A DNA stretch of 32,938 nt from Anaerolineaceae bacterium UBA6105 (GTDB taxonomy: Bacteria > Chloroflexota > Anaerolineae > Anaerolineales > Anaerolineaceae): assembly GCA_002423495.1 (NCBI GenBank), contig DIWN01000032.1:1-32938 (forward strand), in the 5' to 3' direction. Positions 1 to 8,389 of the stretch are shown piece by piece. A model generated the notes under the pieces. It was not told where the DNA came from, searched no databases, and saw only the letters and a list, made by a program, of their open reading frames with translations. The position numbers and the translations under genes were made by a program. The first letter of the stretch is position 1. Each line of letters opens with the position of its first letter.

Positions 1-48
1 AAGTTTGCTGCGCTTGTAGCGTCGCGGCGGTCGAATTTCATTTTCCAT
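1..48 (-). CDS. N-terminus of an unidentified protein, cut by window edge
   Basis: An ATG at 48..46 follows a strong GAGGAGG Shine-Dalgarno and opens a frame with no stop to the window edge; the 16 visible residues are MENEIRPPRRYKRSKL. The basic, proline-containing N-terminus is not diagnostic. It lies downstream of the ABC substrate-binding gene on the same strand, separated by a strong hairpin, so a permease or other transporter subunit with a short cytoplasmic lead is plausible, but this is inference from position only. Confidence 0.55.
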   Translation of the reverse strand, partial: MENEIRPPRRYKRSKL

Positions 49-83
49 AATATCCTCCTCAGCGGAGCAAGTTAAAAATCAAT

Positions 84-112
84 ATGCAGGGAAGGGAATT
101 CCTTCCCTGCAT
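84..112 (-). terminator. Hairpin terminator or attenuator after ABC binding-protein gene
   Basis: A perfect 12-bp stem (84-95 with 101-112) closes a 5-nt loop; on the minus strand it is followed a few bases later by a GATTTTTAA T-run. It lies between the binding-protein stop codon at 133 and the next gene's ribosome site near 50. Such hairpins often let a binding protein be made in excess over the downstream transporter genes. Confidence 0.75.
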
Positions 113-132
113 TTATCGATTGTTAAACAGAC

Positions 133-1368
133 TTAGTTAACCGGAACAAACGCACCGTTTTTCACTATGTGGAACTGTGGACCTTGAATGTTGCAATCTC
201 CGACTGGAGCGCAAGTGTAAGTGCCACTGATGCCAGTCCAGTTGTTCAAATTACGCACCGCGTCAACCAGAGCACCACGGGGAATATAGAGTACGCCATC
301 AGCACCAAGAACTGCCACATCACCGACTTTTTCAATAATGGCGGTGGTGCAGTCATAGCTGTTCCAGGTGAAGGGTGAAAGTTCGCCAGGACCAACCCCA
401 TAAGCAGCCTTGTAAGCTTCATCAAAAGCTGTCTTCTCGGGGGTCTGGGGTGGCGTTCGAGGCGTGGCATGGTAGGAGCCTTCACCATTCGCGCCAGCCC
501 GATTCAGGAAATCGGTGCCAAAAGTGCCATCGCATCCGAAGAAGACTGCGTTCTCGAGACCAGTAGTCTTCATCTGGTTTGCCAAAACGCCAGCGTCCTG
601 GGTGTAACCGCCGAAATAGATCAATTCGGGTGACTTAGCGGCAATCGTAGTTAGCACTGGGGTATAGTCCGCTTCTTTCGAAGTGATACCCACAAATTCA
701 ACTACTTCCCCACCAAGGGCCTCGAATTCTACCTTTACAATCTCAGCCAAACCCTTGCCATAATCCTCACCATCATGCATGACCGCGATCTTCCGGAAAC
801 CAAGTTCTTCGTAGATGAACGTGGCTGCGGCTTTTCCCTGGGCAGCATCGGTGAAGGGCACGCGATTAAATACAGCCGAACCTTTTTGGGTCAGAGTGGG
901 ATTTGTGGCTGAAGGGGAAAGCATGGGAATGCCTTTGGCTTCGTAGATTGGCATGGCTGCCGCGGTCGCGCCTGAGAAAAGATGCCCGGCAACGCCTACC
1001 AAAGTTTGATCCGCGACAAACTTGTTCGCAACTGCGGCTCCGCCTTCGGCGGCACCCTGATCGTCCTCAGCAACTAATTCAAACGAAAAACCATACAGAG
1101 GTTCAGCATCGGCAACTGCAATTTTTCCAGATTGTTCAGCGTCGATACCAAACGAGGCATCTCCGCCGGTCATCGGAGAACCCATACCGATCTTGATCGT
1201 TTGACCAGGCTCGATCTTGGCACATCCGTATCGATCCGCAGAACACACTGATGGAATATTAGTATCCACAACCTCTGCGGGTGCCTCTGTGGCTACTGCA
1301 GCTGGAGCACAAGCTGACAGTAAGAGAACGGCAACCATTACAACTATCAAAACTTTGAAATTCTTCAT
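133..1368 (-). CDS. Branched-chain amino-acid-type ABC transporter substrate-binding lipoprotein
   Basis: A 411-residue extracytoplasmic solute-binding protein of the Leu/Ile/Val-binding family (type I periplasmic fold). The N-terminus is a lipoprotein signal: basic MKNFK, hydrophobic core, and lipobox LSAC with Cys20 as the acylated residue. The mature part begins with the typical IKIGMGSPMTGGDASFG segment (about residues 58-75) and has the usual two-lobe length and order. The start ATG at 1368 is preceded by AGGAGA at good spacing. A hairpin follows the stop and another gene begins on the same strand at 48. The ligand cannot be told from sequence; amino acids, amides and aromatic acids are all used by this family. 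Confidence 0.9.
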   Translation of the reverse strand: MKNFKVLIVVMVAVLLLSACAPAAVATEAPAEVVDTNIPSVCSADRYGCAKIEPGQTIKIGMGSPMTGGDASFGIDAEQSGKIAVADAEPLYGFSFELVAEDDQGAAEGGAAVANKFVADQTLVGVAGHLFSGATAAAMPIYEAKGIPMLSPSATNPTLTQKGSAVFNRVPFTDAAQGKAAATFIYEELGFRKIAVMHDGEDYGKGLAEIVKVEFEALGGEVVEFVGITSKEADYTPVLTTIAAKSPELIYFGGYTQDAGVLANQMKTTGLENAVFFGCDGTFGTDFLNRAGANGEGSYHATPRTPPQTPEKTAFDEAYKAAYGVGPGELSPFTWNSYDCTTAIIEKVGDVAVLGADGVLYIPRGALVDAVRNLNNWTGISGTYTCAPVGDCNIQGPQFHIVKNGAFVPVN

Positions 1369-1575
1369 TTTTCTTCTCCTATTACTATGATCCTTGATCT
1401 GTTTTATGTGGCTATTAATTCAAATTAGAGAGTACAACAGAAAATCCAAAATTTTATCGTAGGAACAGAAAACAGCTTGTCAAATACGATCACAAATATA
1501 AATGGGACACCCCCTGTCACCAATTCCGAACGAACGAACAAAAGAAATAAGAGTTAAGTAAACATTATACTATCA

Positions 1576-1604
1576 ATTATCAGATTTGGAACAGATTTTG
1601 TCAA
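1576..1604 (-). promoter_or_regulatory. Candidate sigma70 promoter of the ABC binding-protein gene
   Basis: On the minus strand, TTGACA (1604-1599) and GATAAT (1581-1576) are 17 nt apart. A second -10-like TATAAT lies just inside at 1569-1564. The transcript would carry a leader of about 200 nt before the ATG at 1368. I found no recognised riboswitch in that leader. Confidence 0.5.
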
Positions 1605-1718
1605 GTTTTTGGTGGCAACAGATTACGTGTCAATATTTTCCTAAGTATTCTCCACAATCAAATGGATCCTGCCATATTCCCAGTCCTCACTAAACTCCAT
1701 CAACGAGTATTTATCAGA

Positions 1719-1759
1719 AGAGCCTGGGAAGGACTTTTTGTTGCTGCTTCCCAGGCTCT
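1719..1759. terminator. Long perfect hairpin beyond the small minus-strand gene
   Basis: A 13-bp perfect inverted repeat (1719-1731 with 1747-1759) with a 15-nt loop lies 20 bases past the stop of the 71-residue gene. It is GC-rich (AGAGCCTGGGAAG arm) but has no long T-run on either strand, so it may be a weak terminator or an mRNA-stabilising 3' structure. Flanks: 1369-1779 otherwise holds only the promoter region described separately. Confidence 0.5.
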
Positions 1760-1779
1760 ACAATTTGCTTGCGCTTGAC

Positions 1780-1995
1780 TTATCTGTTCAGTTGGTTGAA
1801 AGGATTGATCATGTTGGCAGAGTGAGCTTTGTAGAAATCTTCGCTCTTGGTGATGCTGATCCTCTTATCCAACTCGTCCAAATTGGTGTCGTCAAGCTTC
1901 TGCGCTTTTGATACGCTGCGGGCTTTTACATTGCTTACAGCGTGTGGCTTTCCGAAAAAGAAAGAGAAGATATTGATTTTCTTGGTGACTAACAT
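1780..1995 (-). CDS. Small hypothetical protein, 71 aa
   Basis: A short basic-then-polar protein with no family that I recognise. It has a basic N-terminal third (KKINIFSFFFGKPH), a KARS/KAQK stretch, an acidic middle (DDTNLDELDKR) and a C-terminus rich in Asn. There is no signal peptide, cysteine pair or membrane helix. The ATG at 1995 has an AAGGAG ribosome site 7 nt upstream, which is the main reason to call it real. It may be cotranscribed with the 75-residue gene at 2024-2251, whose stop is 28 bases upstream. Confidence 0.6.
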   Translation of the reverse strand: MLVTKKINIFSFFFGKPHAVSNVKARSVSKAQKLDDTNLDELDKRISITKSEDFYKAHSANMINPFNQLNR

Positions 1996-2023
1996 TTCAA
2001 ACTCCTTTTTGATCTAAGCACAT

Positions 2024-2251
2024 TCAGTGGTCTATTCTCATGACAGTGAGGATCACCAGTCCCAGGTCATTGATCTTCGCCAGGATGCCGAGTAAAGCTG
2101 CCTGATCAATCGCCTGCCCGGCCAGTAGGGTTTTGCCGTCCTCTCTTGTGATGGTGAAACCGCCGAACCAATCTGACCAGCTCTCATCGAAAGTCCCTTT
2201 GACCTGAATTTCGTAGAATGATGGTGATTTCCACATTTGCTTGTTCGTCAT
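2024..2251 (-). CDS. Small conserved hypothetical protein, 75 aa
   Basis: This matches, from memory, a widespread family of about 75-85 residues in Chloroflexota and Actinomycetota, often described only as hypothetical. The signature is YEI-VKG, then W-DWFGG-TI, then DQAALLGIL-KI-DLGL. It is predicted as a single alpha/beta domain without cofactors; no function is established to my knowledge. AGGAGA precedes the ATG at 2251 at a normal distance. A 23-bp repeat array lies 50-130 bp upstream and may control it. The neighbouring MalT-like gene reads towards it, so a link to that regulator is possible but unproven. Confidence 0.75.
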   Translation of the reverse strand: MTNKQMWKSPSFYEIQVKGTFDESWSDWFGGFTITREDGKTLLAGQAIDQAALLGILAKINDLGLVILTVMRIDH

Positions 2252-2301
2252 GGTTTGTCTCCTGGTTTCTTTGTTGTTCTGAGCATAGTATCGCGGTCAA
2301 C

Positions 2302-2384
2302 TTGATGAGTTGTCATCGTCAAAATTGATGATTTGGCAGGCTGAAACTTGATGATTTGGCAGGCTGAAACTTGATGATTCGGCG
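2302..2384. repeat. 23-bp phased repeat array with four TTGATGA cores
   Basis: TTGATGA occurs at 2302, 2325, 2348 and 2371, exactly 23 bp apart each time. The copies at 2325-2347 and 2348-2370 are identical over all 23 bp; the fourth copy (2371-2384) keeps the first dozen bases with one change, and the first shares only the core. The array sits upstream of the minus-strand 75-residue gene and downstream of the MalT-like gene. Even spacing suggests tandem binding sites for a regulator, but slippage duplication would also give it. Confidence 0.7.
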
Positions 2385-2399
2385 TAGAAAATAAAAAAA

Positions 2400-2419
2400 T
2401 CCCCGCCTACTGACGGGGA
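2400..2419 (-). terminator. Intrinsic terminator of the MalT-like gene
   Basis: On the minus strand a TCCCCG/CGGGGA stem with an 8-nt loop is followed directly by a run of seven T. It lies 25 bases past the stop codon at 2445, so it ends the regulator transcript before the repeat array and the small genes. Confidence 0.8.
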
Positions 2420-2444
2420 AAGGATCGTTTGGAGGGTCTTAAGC

Positions 2445-5165
2445 TCAGATCAAGCCGAGATCGCGGGCTTTTTGGAGGGCTTCAAGCCGCCCGTGCACAT
2501 CCAGCTCGAGATAGATGTTGCGGATGTGGGTACGAAGGGTGGATGGCGCGATCATCATCTCCCCAGCGATTTCTGGAACGGACAGGTGCGAGTTCAACAA
2601 GCGTAATACCTCCAATTCGCGCTCGCTCAATGGCTCCACCAGGTTGGCGCCAGCCGCACCGAGAGGAGCAGGGTTAGCTCTTTCGGGTTTGGGTGTCTCG
2701 TTTGGAAGGTTGAACGCAGCCAGGAGTTTTGTGATGTACTCGTATTTGAAACCCCGGCTGCGGATGCTTTTCAGCAGCGCTGCCATTGGAGCGCCCCTTT
2801 CCACAAAGATACGGACATATCCTTCCGGTTCAGCCGCTGCGAGGCAGCTTTCCAGAGCCTGCTGCGCCTCCTCCGCACGACCAAGTGCCTGCAAGGACAG
2901 CGCATAGATTGGCAATAACTTTATCCAGAGCAGGTTCCAGCCTTTTTGCTGGAGGTCGTCAAGCGTTTTTTCGAGTGTTTTGACCACATCCAGATAACGT
3001 TTTTGTTGATAGCGCAGTGACATTTCCATAAACATCTGTTTGTTGTTTTTTTCTTCTGAAAAGGTGGAGAAGAACTCGCTAAACTTGTGCGCAGCCTCAA
3101 GAACATCTCCTTTCGCCAGCAGGAGCATGATCTCGTTCTCGGCTGAAATTTTAGCAAACCAGGGAGAAATCGATCCTGTTGCCTGCATAGCTCGCTGATT
3201 GACTGCAAAAGCCTCTTCGAACTCTCCGGCAGCACCGAGGGCTTCGGAAAGGGACGTCAGTGCAAAGTGCACCGCATCGGCTTGCCCCCAGAGCTCTGCC
3301 AGGGCAACCCCTTGCCGTGCCAGAGAAACAGCCGATTCCAGTTCATTCCACTCGAGCAGGATATTACTCTTGGTGGCATAGGCGAAGGCCAGAACAGGGA
3401 ACCTTTGCAAAGACTGCCCGGTTTCTTCTGTTTTGTAGACTGTGATCTGACAAAGTGAGAAGGCTTCGTGCAGGTGGCTTTGTAAGAGGTAGGCAAAAGC
3501 CAGATTGGAGCTTGTATGGAGGATTTCGTGGATCCTGCCAACTTTTTGCCCAACAGCTAGCGCTGCTTCGAACGATCGCGTGGCTTCACGAAAGTCACCT
3601 CGATATTGTAAAGCCAGGCCCTTGATGTTCAGCAAATGGGTGCGTGCTGCCCAATCCTGCTCCGGCAAATTCTCCATGGCGCGCTGCACAAATTCCAAAG
3701 CCAGCTCTGCCTCTCCGTTCATCCAGGCCAGATAAGCCTTAATCGCTGCCAGGTGGCTGCTCAGGTGCCTTCTTTCGGACTCCTTCTCCACATTGTCAAA
3801 GACTTCTTCAGCCTGCTGCAAGAGTTCATTCATTCCGGTCGAAGGGTCAGCATAGGCTTTAGCCCAGGCATATGCCATGCATAACCAGGGGTTGGATGAA
3901 ACCTGATGACTGGGAAGTTCATCAAAATTTCTCAACACCTCAAATAGTTCCGCGTTTTCAAGCATCGCAAGGGCATTTCCAGCAACGGCTTGATGCACGC
4001 GGTCAATATCCCCGGCAGCCAGGGCGTGATGAATCGCTGCAGAGGGCATATGATTCTCGGCATACCAATCGCTGGCACGTTGTTGTAGCTCCGGGATACG
4101 CCCAGGACAAAATTGCTTTAATTGCTTTCGCAAAAACTCGCCAAACAGATTGTGATAGCGATACCAGCGTTGCTCCTCATCCAGCGGGATCAAAAACAAA
4201 TTAGCGCGCTCCAACTGATCCAAATAGACCTGACTGCCGGGCTTGTCGATAACCGCATCGCAAAGGGGCGCGGTTAGTTGATCCAGGATGGAGGTTTGAT
4301 ACATAAACGAGCGAAGTTCCTCGGATTGCTGGCTGAACACTTCATCCAGCAGGTAATCCAGGATGAATCGATTTGAGCCCGAAAAAGTCTTGATAAAAAG
4401 CGAAACGCTTTCAGGCCCTTGCTTATTCAATCTTGCTTGCATCGAAAAAGCAGCCATTTGCAGACCGGCAATCCAGCCCTCGGTCCGGTCCTGAAGCGCA
4501 GCAATTTCTTGGGGCGATAGTTTGAAATTTAAAGCCCCCTGCAGAAACTGCTCGGTTTCTTCGTATCCAAAACGCAAATTTGTCGCTCTAAGCTCATTCA
4601 ACTCGCGGCGGGACCTCCAGCGTGCAAGAGGCCAGGGGGGATCCATCCTACTGGTTGCGAGCAGGTGCAGGCTGTGGGAATCCTGCGGCAGATGTTCAAT
4701 CAGGAAGATCAAATCCTGATGGATCTGGCTCTCAGAAAGGGCATGAAGGTCATCCAGCACCAGGCATATGGGATCATTGAGGGTTGATAACTGATTGATC
4801 AATTCTGTAATCTGGACTTCCATTGAACCGGATTGAGGCGCGCGTAAAGCCTGGAGGATGGAGCTGCCAATGTTGGCCTGCTGAACCTGCTCAATGGTAT
4901 TCAAAGCGGCAACAAAGTAAGTCCAGAAGCGAGCCGGCGTGTTTTCGCCTTTCTCCAGTGACAGCCAGGCAACTTGAAGGTTCGACTGGGCTTGCCACTC
5001 GCTGAGCAAGGTGCTCTTCCCATAACCAGCTGGAGCAGAGATGAGAGTCAGGCGGCAACCCCGGGCGATTCCATCATTCAGCCGGGTGACTAAATCGGTC
5101 CGGCTGACCAGATTGCCATGCAGGGGAGGAACATGAACTTTGGTTGCGAGCAGGTTATCTGGCAC
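2445..5165 (-). CDS. MalT-like LuxR family transcriptional regulator (STAND ATPase)
   Basis: A 906-residue ATP-dependent regulator of the MalT/large LuxR type. The N-terminal NTPase has Walker A APAGYGKST (residues 44-52) and a Walker B-like CLVLDDLH. The middle (about 350-830) is a helical TPR-like sensor with repeated A-L-YA/LA-A motifs. The C-terminus (846-906) is a LuxR helix-turn-helix, starting LSERELEVLRLL. The length is typical of the family (about 880-920). The start is GTG at 5165, 7 nt after AAGGAG. It has its own terminator and stands alone, facing a 300-bp spacer with the baeRF gene. Inducer and targets are unknown; in E. coli MalT the equivalent sensor binds maltotriose. Confidence 0.92.
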   Translation of the reverse strand: MPDNLLATKVHVPPLHGNLVSRTDLVTRLNDGIARGCRLTLISAPAGYGKSTLLSEWQAQSNLQVAWLSLEKGENTPARFWTYFVAALNTIEQVQQANIGSSILQALRAPQSGSMEVQITELINQLSTLNDPICLVLDDLHALSESQIHQDLIFLIEHLPQDSHSLHLLATSRMDPPWPLARWRSRRELNELRATNLRFGYEETEQFLQGALNFKLSPQEIAALQDRTEGWIAGLQMAAFSMQARLNKQGPESVSLFIKTFSGSNRFILDYLLDEVFSQQSEELRSFMYQTSILDQLTAPLCDAVIDKPGSQVYLDQLERANLFLIPLDEEQRWYRYHNLFGEFLRKQLKQFCPGRIPELQQRASDWYAENHMPSAAIHHALAAGDIDRVHQAVAGNALAMLENAELFEVLRNFDELPSHQVSSNPWLCMAYAWAKAYADPSTGMNELLQQAEEVFDNVEKESERRHLSSHLAAIKAYLAWMNGEAELALEFVQRAMENLPEQDWAARTHLLNIKGLALQYRGDFREATRSFEAALAVGQKVGRIHEILHTSSNLAFAYLLQSHLHEAFSLCQITVYKTEETGQSLQRFPVLAFAYATKSNILLEWNELESAVSLARQGVALAELWGQADAVHFALTSLSEALGAAGEFEEAFAVNQRAMQATGSISPWFAKISAENEIMLLLAKGDVLEAAHKFSEFFSTFSEEKNNKQMFMEMSLRYQQKRYLDVVKTLEKTLDDLQQKGWNLLWIKLLPIYALSLQALGRAEEAQQALESCLAAAEPEGYVRIFVERGAPMAALLKSIRSRGFKYEYITKLLAAFNLPNETPKPERANPAPLGAAGANLVEPLSERELEVLRLLNSHLSVPEIAGEMMIAPSTLRTHIRNIYLELDVHGRLEALQKARDLGLI

Positions 5166-5440
5166 GTTCTTTCTCCTTGAACGCTGGATCGCTTTTCATT
5201 ATACGGGATAATCCATAAAACCCCTACACGCATGAAGAAAAGCTACTCATTGGTCAGGAGCTGTTCCTTGCCGAATTAGCAATAACCCACGTCCGTTTGG
5301 CTGGCACTCATCAGGAAACATCTCTTAAAATTTTTGGAATCAAGGTTTTGGATTGAGAAATCAACCTCAAGATACTAAGCAAAAGTACAGCAATTCCGTT
5401 TGTAAAGAGGCGCCAACTATCTACACAGGTTGTATGCGTA

Positions 5441-5446
5441 TATAAT
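5441..5446 (+). promoter_or_regulatory. Possible -10 element before the baeRF-like gene
   Basis: TATAAT sits 72 bp upstream of the chosen start at 5513. No convincing -35 hexamer is found 16-18 nt upstream, so this is only a weak candidate. The rest of the divergent spacer 5166-5512 shows no other structure that I could support. Confidence 0.3.
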
Positions 5447-5512
5447 AATAGCAGGTATCATTGTTAAGTATGAAAACAAATGACATCAATTACGCAACAG
5501 ATAGGAGGCAAA

Positions 5513-6667
5513 GTGAACAATTTGGATGAAGACTATGCAGCAGGGGTCCTGGAAAATTGTACTCCCCCTTGCCTTTCACTCTACCAACCTACGCATCGGC
5601 ACCATCCGGACAATCAGCAAGATTCGATCCGGTTTGGGAACCTTGTGAAAACGCTGGAAGAATCGCTCCTTAAACAAGTTTCAAAGAAAGAGATCCGTCA
5701 ATTGTTAGAACCGTTCATGGCACTGGCTGACGACCACGGCTTCTGGAACCATACCTCTGATGGGCTTGCCGTGCTGGGCGCAAAAGATTTTTTCCGAATT
5801 TACAAACTCCAGCGTCCTGTCGCTGAATTGGCGATAGCGGCGGATAGCTTTCATATCAAACCCCTGATTCGCATCCTGCAATCCGCAGATCGTTATTACG
5901 TTCTCGGGTTGAACCGACAGGAGGTCAAGCTTTTCGAAGGTAATCGTGATGCGATGGATGAGATTGAATTGCATCAGGATGTGCCACGCAAGCTTACAGA
6001 TGCGCTGGGGGAAGAATTGACTGACCCGCATCTCACCGTCGCTTCGTATGGCGGCAAAGGTGGATCTCAGTCCACCATGCACCATGGCCATGGCGGAAAG
6101 AAGGATGAGGTAGACAAGGATGCAGAACGCTTCTTCCGCATCGTTGACCGAGGGATCCTTGAGCATTACTCTAAACCATCGGGCTTGCCGCTGATCCTCG
6201 CCGCACTTCCCGAGCATCACCATACATTTCACGAACTTAGTGTCAATCCATTTCTGACAGACGACAGCATCGATATCCATCCGGATTCCCTGCCATCGAT
6301 TGACGAACTCCGTGTACGCGCCTGGCAACTTATGGAGCCTTACTATGTGGCACGCCTGGCTGCACTGGTCGAGGAGTTCAATAACGCAAGGTCCCAAAAT
6401 CTCAGCGACGACAATCTGGCCCAGGTCGCCAGGGCGGTTGTGGGCGGGCGTGTGGCCACCCTGCTGATTGAAGCCCAGCGCGAAATTCCCGGTCGGATTA
6501 TCGAAGCGACGGGTGATATCGAGTTTGGCGACCTGTTACATCCGGAGCTTGATGACGTGCTTGATGATTTAGCAGCATTAGCTCTTAAGATGGGTGGGCA
6601 AGTGGTGATTGTGCCGACTGACCGGATGCCGACAAAGACTGGAATAGCTGCGATTTACCGTTATTAA
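5513..6667 (+). CDS. Bacterial archaeo-eukaryotic release-factor-like (baeRF family 3/7) protein
   Basis: The protein resembles the baeRF group, bacterial relatives of the eRF1/Pelota release-factor core. Features are the early CLSLYQPTHRHHPDN segment, the IRFGNLVKTLEESL helix, a GILEHYSKPSGLPLILAALPEH block in the middle, and the C-terminal GGQVVIVPTDRMP-KTG-AAIYRY. These proteins are thought to act on ribosomes, perhaps in stalled-translation rescue, but biochemical proof is lacking. An ATG at 5480 is in frame but has no ribosome site; the GTG at 5513 follows AGGAGG by 4 nt, so I chose it. A His/Gly-rich insert (MHHGHGGKK, about residues 190-200) is a plausible flexible loop. The gene appears monocistronic. 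Confidence 0.75.
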   Translation: MNNLDEDYAAGVLENCTPPCLSLYQPTHRHHPDNQQDSIRFGNLVKTLEESLLKQVSKKEIRQLLEPFMALADDHGFWNHTSDGLAVLGAKDFFRIYKLQRPVAELAIAADSFHIKPLIRILQSADRYYVLGLNRQEVKLFEGNRDAMDEIELHQDVPRKLTDALGEELTDPHLTVASYGGKGGSQSTMHHGHGGKKDEVDKDAERFFRIVDRGILEHYSKPSGLPLILAALPEHHHTFHELSVNPFLTDDSIDIHPDSLPSIDELRVRAWQLMEPYYVARLAALVEEFNNARSQNLSDDNLAQVARAVVGGRVATLLIEAQREIPGRIIEATGDIEFGDLLHPELDDVLDDLAALALKMGGQVVIVPTDRMPTKTGIAAIYRY

Positions 6668-6689
6668 AGTCCACCTTCCTCGGCATTAA

Positions 6690-7025
6690 GGCGTTAAAAA
6701 GTCGGGCGAGCATGTTTATGTTAGGGATGAGTTCAAAGCCACCGATTTTGCACTAAAGGGATTGAGAGCCAAATTCGCAGATTTGGAAAACGTTGCGTGG
6801 TATTCTTGAGATGCACTTCTCTTTCCCTAAGGATTGATCAACGAGCTCACCTACGGTCAGATCAGCTGGCAGTTGCAGCAGCAGAATGCCTTGGTGTTTG
6901 CAGAGCCCACCGCACATGGCAGTAAATCAAGCTGGTTACAAATTGGCAATTTTTTGTTATTGATCGAAAAAGTGTACTGGTCAATAAAAATATCGTTTTT
7001 TGGGAATGGAGTCAGATACCCCTGA
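6690..7025 (+). pseudogene. Decayed coding remnants of unknown origin
   Basis: The 455-bp gap between 6667 and 7123 contains protein-like reading without proper ends. One stretch (to a stop near 6809) reads SGEHVYVRDEFKATDFALKG and then RAKFADLENVAWYS with no start codon. A second (6834-7025) reads from a TTG with no ribosome site as INELTYGQISWQLQQQNALV and onward. The frames differ. I do not recognise the source. It could be a degraded gene or chance open frame; nothing else is seen in this spacer. Confidence 0.3.
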
Positions 7026-7122
7026 TCTTTTCAAATACAGACAGCCAGCATGATCAGAAAATCAAAAATGCAGGTCGCTTCAATTTTTTTATTCGCAACA
7101 ACTTCTTAAGCCACAAAGGAGT

Positions 7123-7998
7123 TTACAACTCAACCCCAAAGGCAGCTCTCACCACTAAACCAACACCAAAGGACAATACTGCCACCCCCATGCTGATTAG
7201 GAACATCTCAAGGAAACGCCGTTTAAATGACAAGTCTTTTGCCACAGAAATGTAAAAATTAAAGCCAAAGATAATCAGCACCGCGATTATCAAAGTCGCA
7301 CCAAGGCTAAAATAGATCCCCGCATCATCCTGCGGTATTAAAAGATACGGCAGAATGAGCAAAATAACAGTGAGTATATAGGCAAGGCCAGTATACAGCG
7401 CTGATCGGAGCGCTTTAGGATTGTTATCTGCTCGAGCCGAAAGATATTCGGAGGCCGCCATTGAAAAAGAAGCCGCAATCCCGGTTACCAAACCGCTGAT
7501 CACAACTAGTTTGCCAGTTTGCAGCGCAAGGGTTAGCCCTGCCAGGGTGCCAGTCAGTTCAACCAATGCATCGTTAAGACCCAATACGATGGAACCCATG
7601 TAAGAAAGGAAATCTTCCTCGATCATCCCAGCCAGTGATTTCTCGTGGTCTTCCTCATCTTTTCCGAGTTGAGCTGCTCCTGGCACCACCGAATCAAATT
7701 CTGCATATTCAGCTGAGCCCGCTGCTTCGTCTTTTTCGAGCAGTTTAATCGTAAAAGTAATTCCCAAAACGCGTGCCATTAAAACTGCAAAAAATGCTTT
7801 AAAGTAATTCGGTTTAACTTCTGTATTACTGATCTTTTTCCAAAATTCATAATGGCGCATCTCAGTGTCTGACATTTCCCGAACGACCTCAGAATTGTGA
7901 GGGTCTTTGATCAGCCTCGCCAGTCTGCCATAAATCACATACCCGGTCATTTCATCCTTTTGAAACCTGATCACTTTTTTTAATTGGTCTTCATTCAT
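7123..7998 (-). CDS. MbfA-like ferritin/rubrerythrin plus VIT1/CCC1 iron transporter
   Basis: A 291-residue membrane protein with two parts. Residues about 1-125 form a ferritin/rubrerythrin-like four-helix domain: Glu in KDEMTGY, EM-HYEFW and DEEDHEKSLAGMIEE supply the likely di-iron ligands. Residues about 130-291 are a VIT1/CCC1 transporter with five hydrophobic segments, including the signature GLNDALVELTGTLAGLT and SMAASEYLSARAD. In alphaproteobacteria this architecture (MbfA) exports iron and protects against peroxide; the same role is inferred here. The ATG at 7998 follows AAGGAGCG. It is divergent from the methionine sulfoxide reductase gene, so both oxidative-stress functions share a 390-bp intergenic region. 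Confidence 0.85.
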   Translation of the reverse strand: MNEDQLKKVIRFQKDEMTGYVIYGRLARLIKDPHNSEVVREMSDTEMRHYEFWKKISNTEVKPNYFKAFFAVLMARVLGITFTIKLLEKDEAAGSAEYAEFDSVVPGAAQLGKDEEDHEKSLAGMIEEDFLSYMGSIVLGLNDALVELTGTLAGLTLALQTGKLVVISGLVTGIAASFSMAASEYLSARADNNPKALRSALYTGLAYILTVILLILPYLLIPQDDAGIYFSLGATLIIAVLIIFGFNFYISVAKDLSFKRRFLEMFLISMGVAVLSFGVGLVVRAAFGVEL

Positions 7999-8304
7999 TG
8001 AAACGCTCCTTATGGATACCTAAATTCCATCTCTGATTCTTTTTGCCAATATTTTCACCCTGGAAGCCTATTGTGGCTGACCTCTTGTATTGTAGCATTT
8101 TTCTTGATCCCGCTATCTTTTTTTGCGTTAAATTTAACAAAGTTGGCCAATTAAAAAGAAAATTTCAGCCCAGTCCAAATTTGATTATTTGCTTTCACGA
8201 AAGGCATTCACATCTGCCTGGCTGGGCAAATAGGGCATACAAAATAATGTACAAGGGCTGCGGTCGTGGCGCCTTTTGAAAACAATAGCTTTGGCTTCTA
8301 ACTT

Positions 8305-8321
8305 TATACAAAGATTGTATA
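8305..8321. promoter_or_regulatory. Inverted repeat over the msrAB promoter -35 element
   Basis: A perfect dyad TATACAA-AGA-TTGTATA covers the -35 hexamer of the msrAB promoter. Its half-sites fit the TnTACA pattern reported for CarH-type operators and resemble the TTGTACAA boxes near the B12 regulator gene, but overlap with an AT-rich promoter makes chance possible. A further ATGTACAA lies at 8247-8254. Confidence 0.4.
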
Positions 8322-8344
8322 TACTAGCGAATATTTTATATAAT
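8315..8344 (+). promoter_or_regulatory. Candidate sigma70 promoter of msrAB
   Basis: TTGTAT (8315-8320) and TATAAT (8339-8344) are separated by 18 nt, giving a leader of about 40 nt to the ATG at 8390. Confidence 0.6.
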
Positions 8345-8389
8345 CATAAAAAAATTGACAACTTAGAGGTTGTATTTTTCGAGGTTAAG

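Noticed and set aside
1503..1530. GGTGACAGGGGGTGTCCCA-like stretch in the ABC leader, possibly a dispersed repeat or riboswitch
   Set aside because: It occurs once in the window, forms only a 4-bp hairpin and matches no riboswitch core that I can recognise.
5705..6397. 230-codon open frame on the minus strand
   Set aside because: It lies wholly inside the clearly conserved baeRF-like gene, has no ribosome site and its translation resembles no family.
8276..8389. Upstream extension of msrAB from a TTG
   Set aside because: It has no ribosome site, would cross the promoter, and would bury the lipoprotein signal that starts at 8390.
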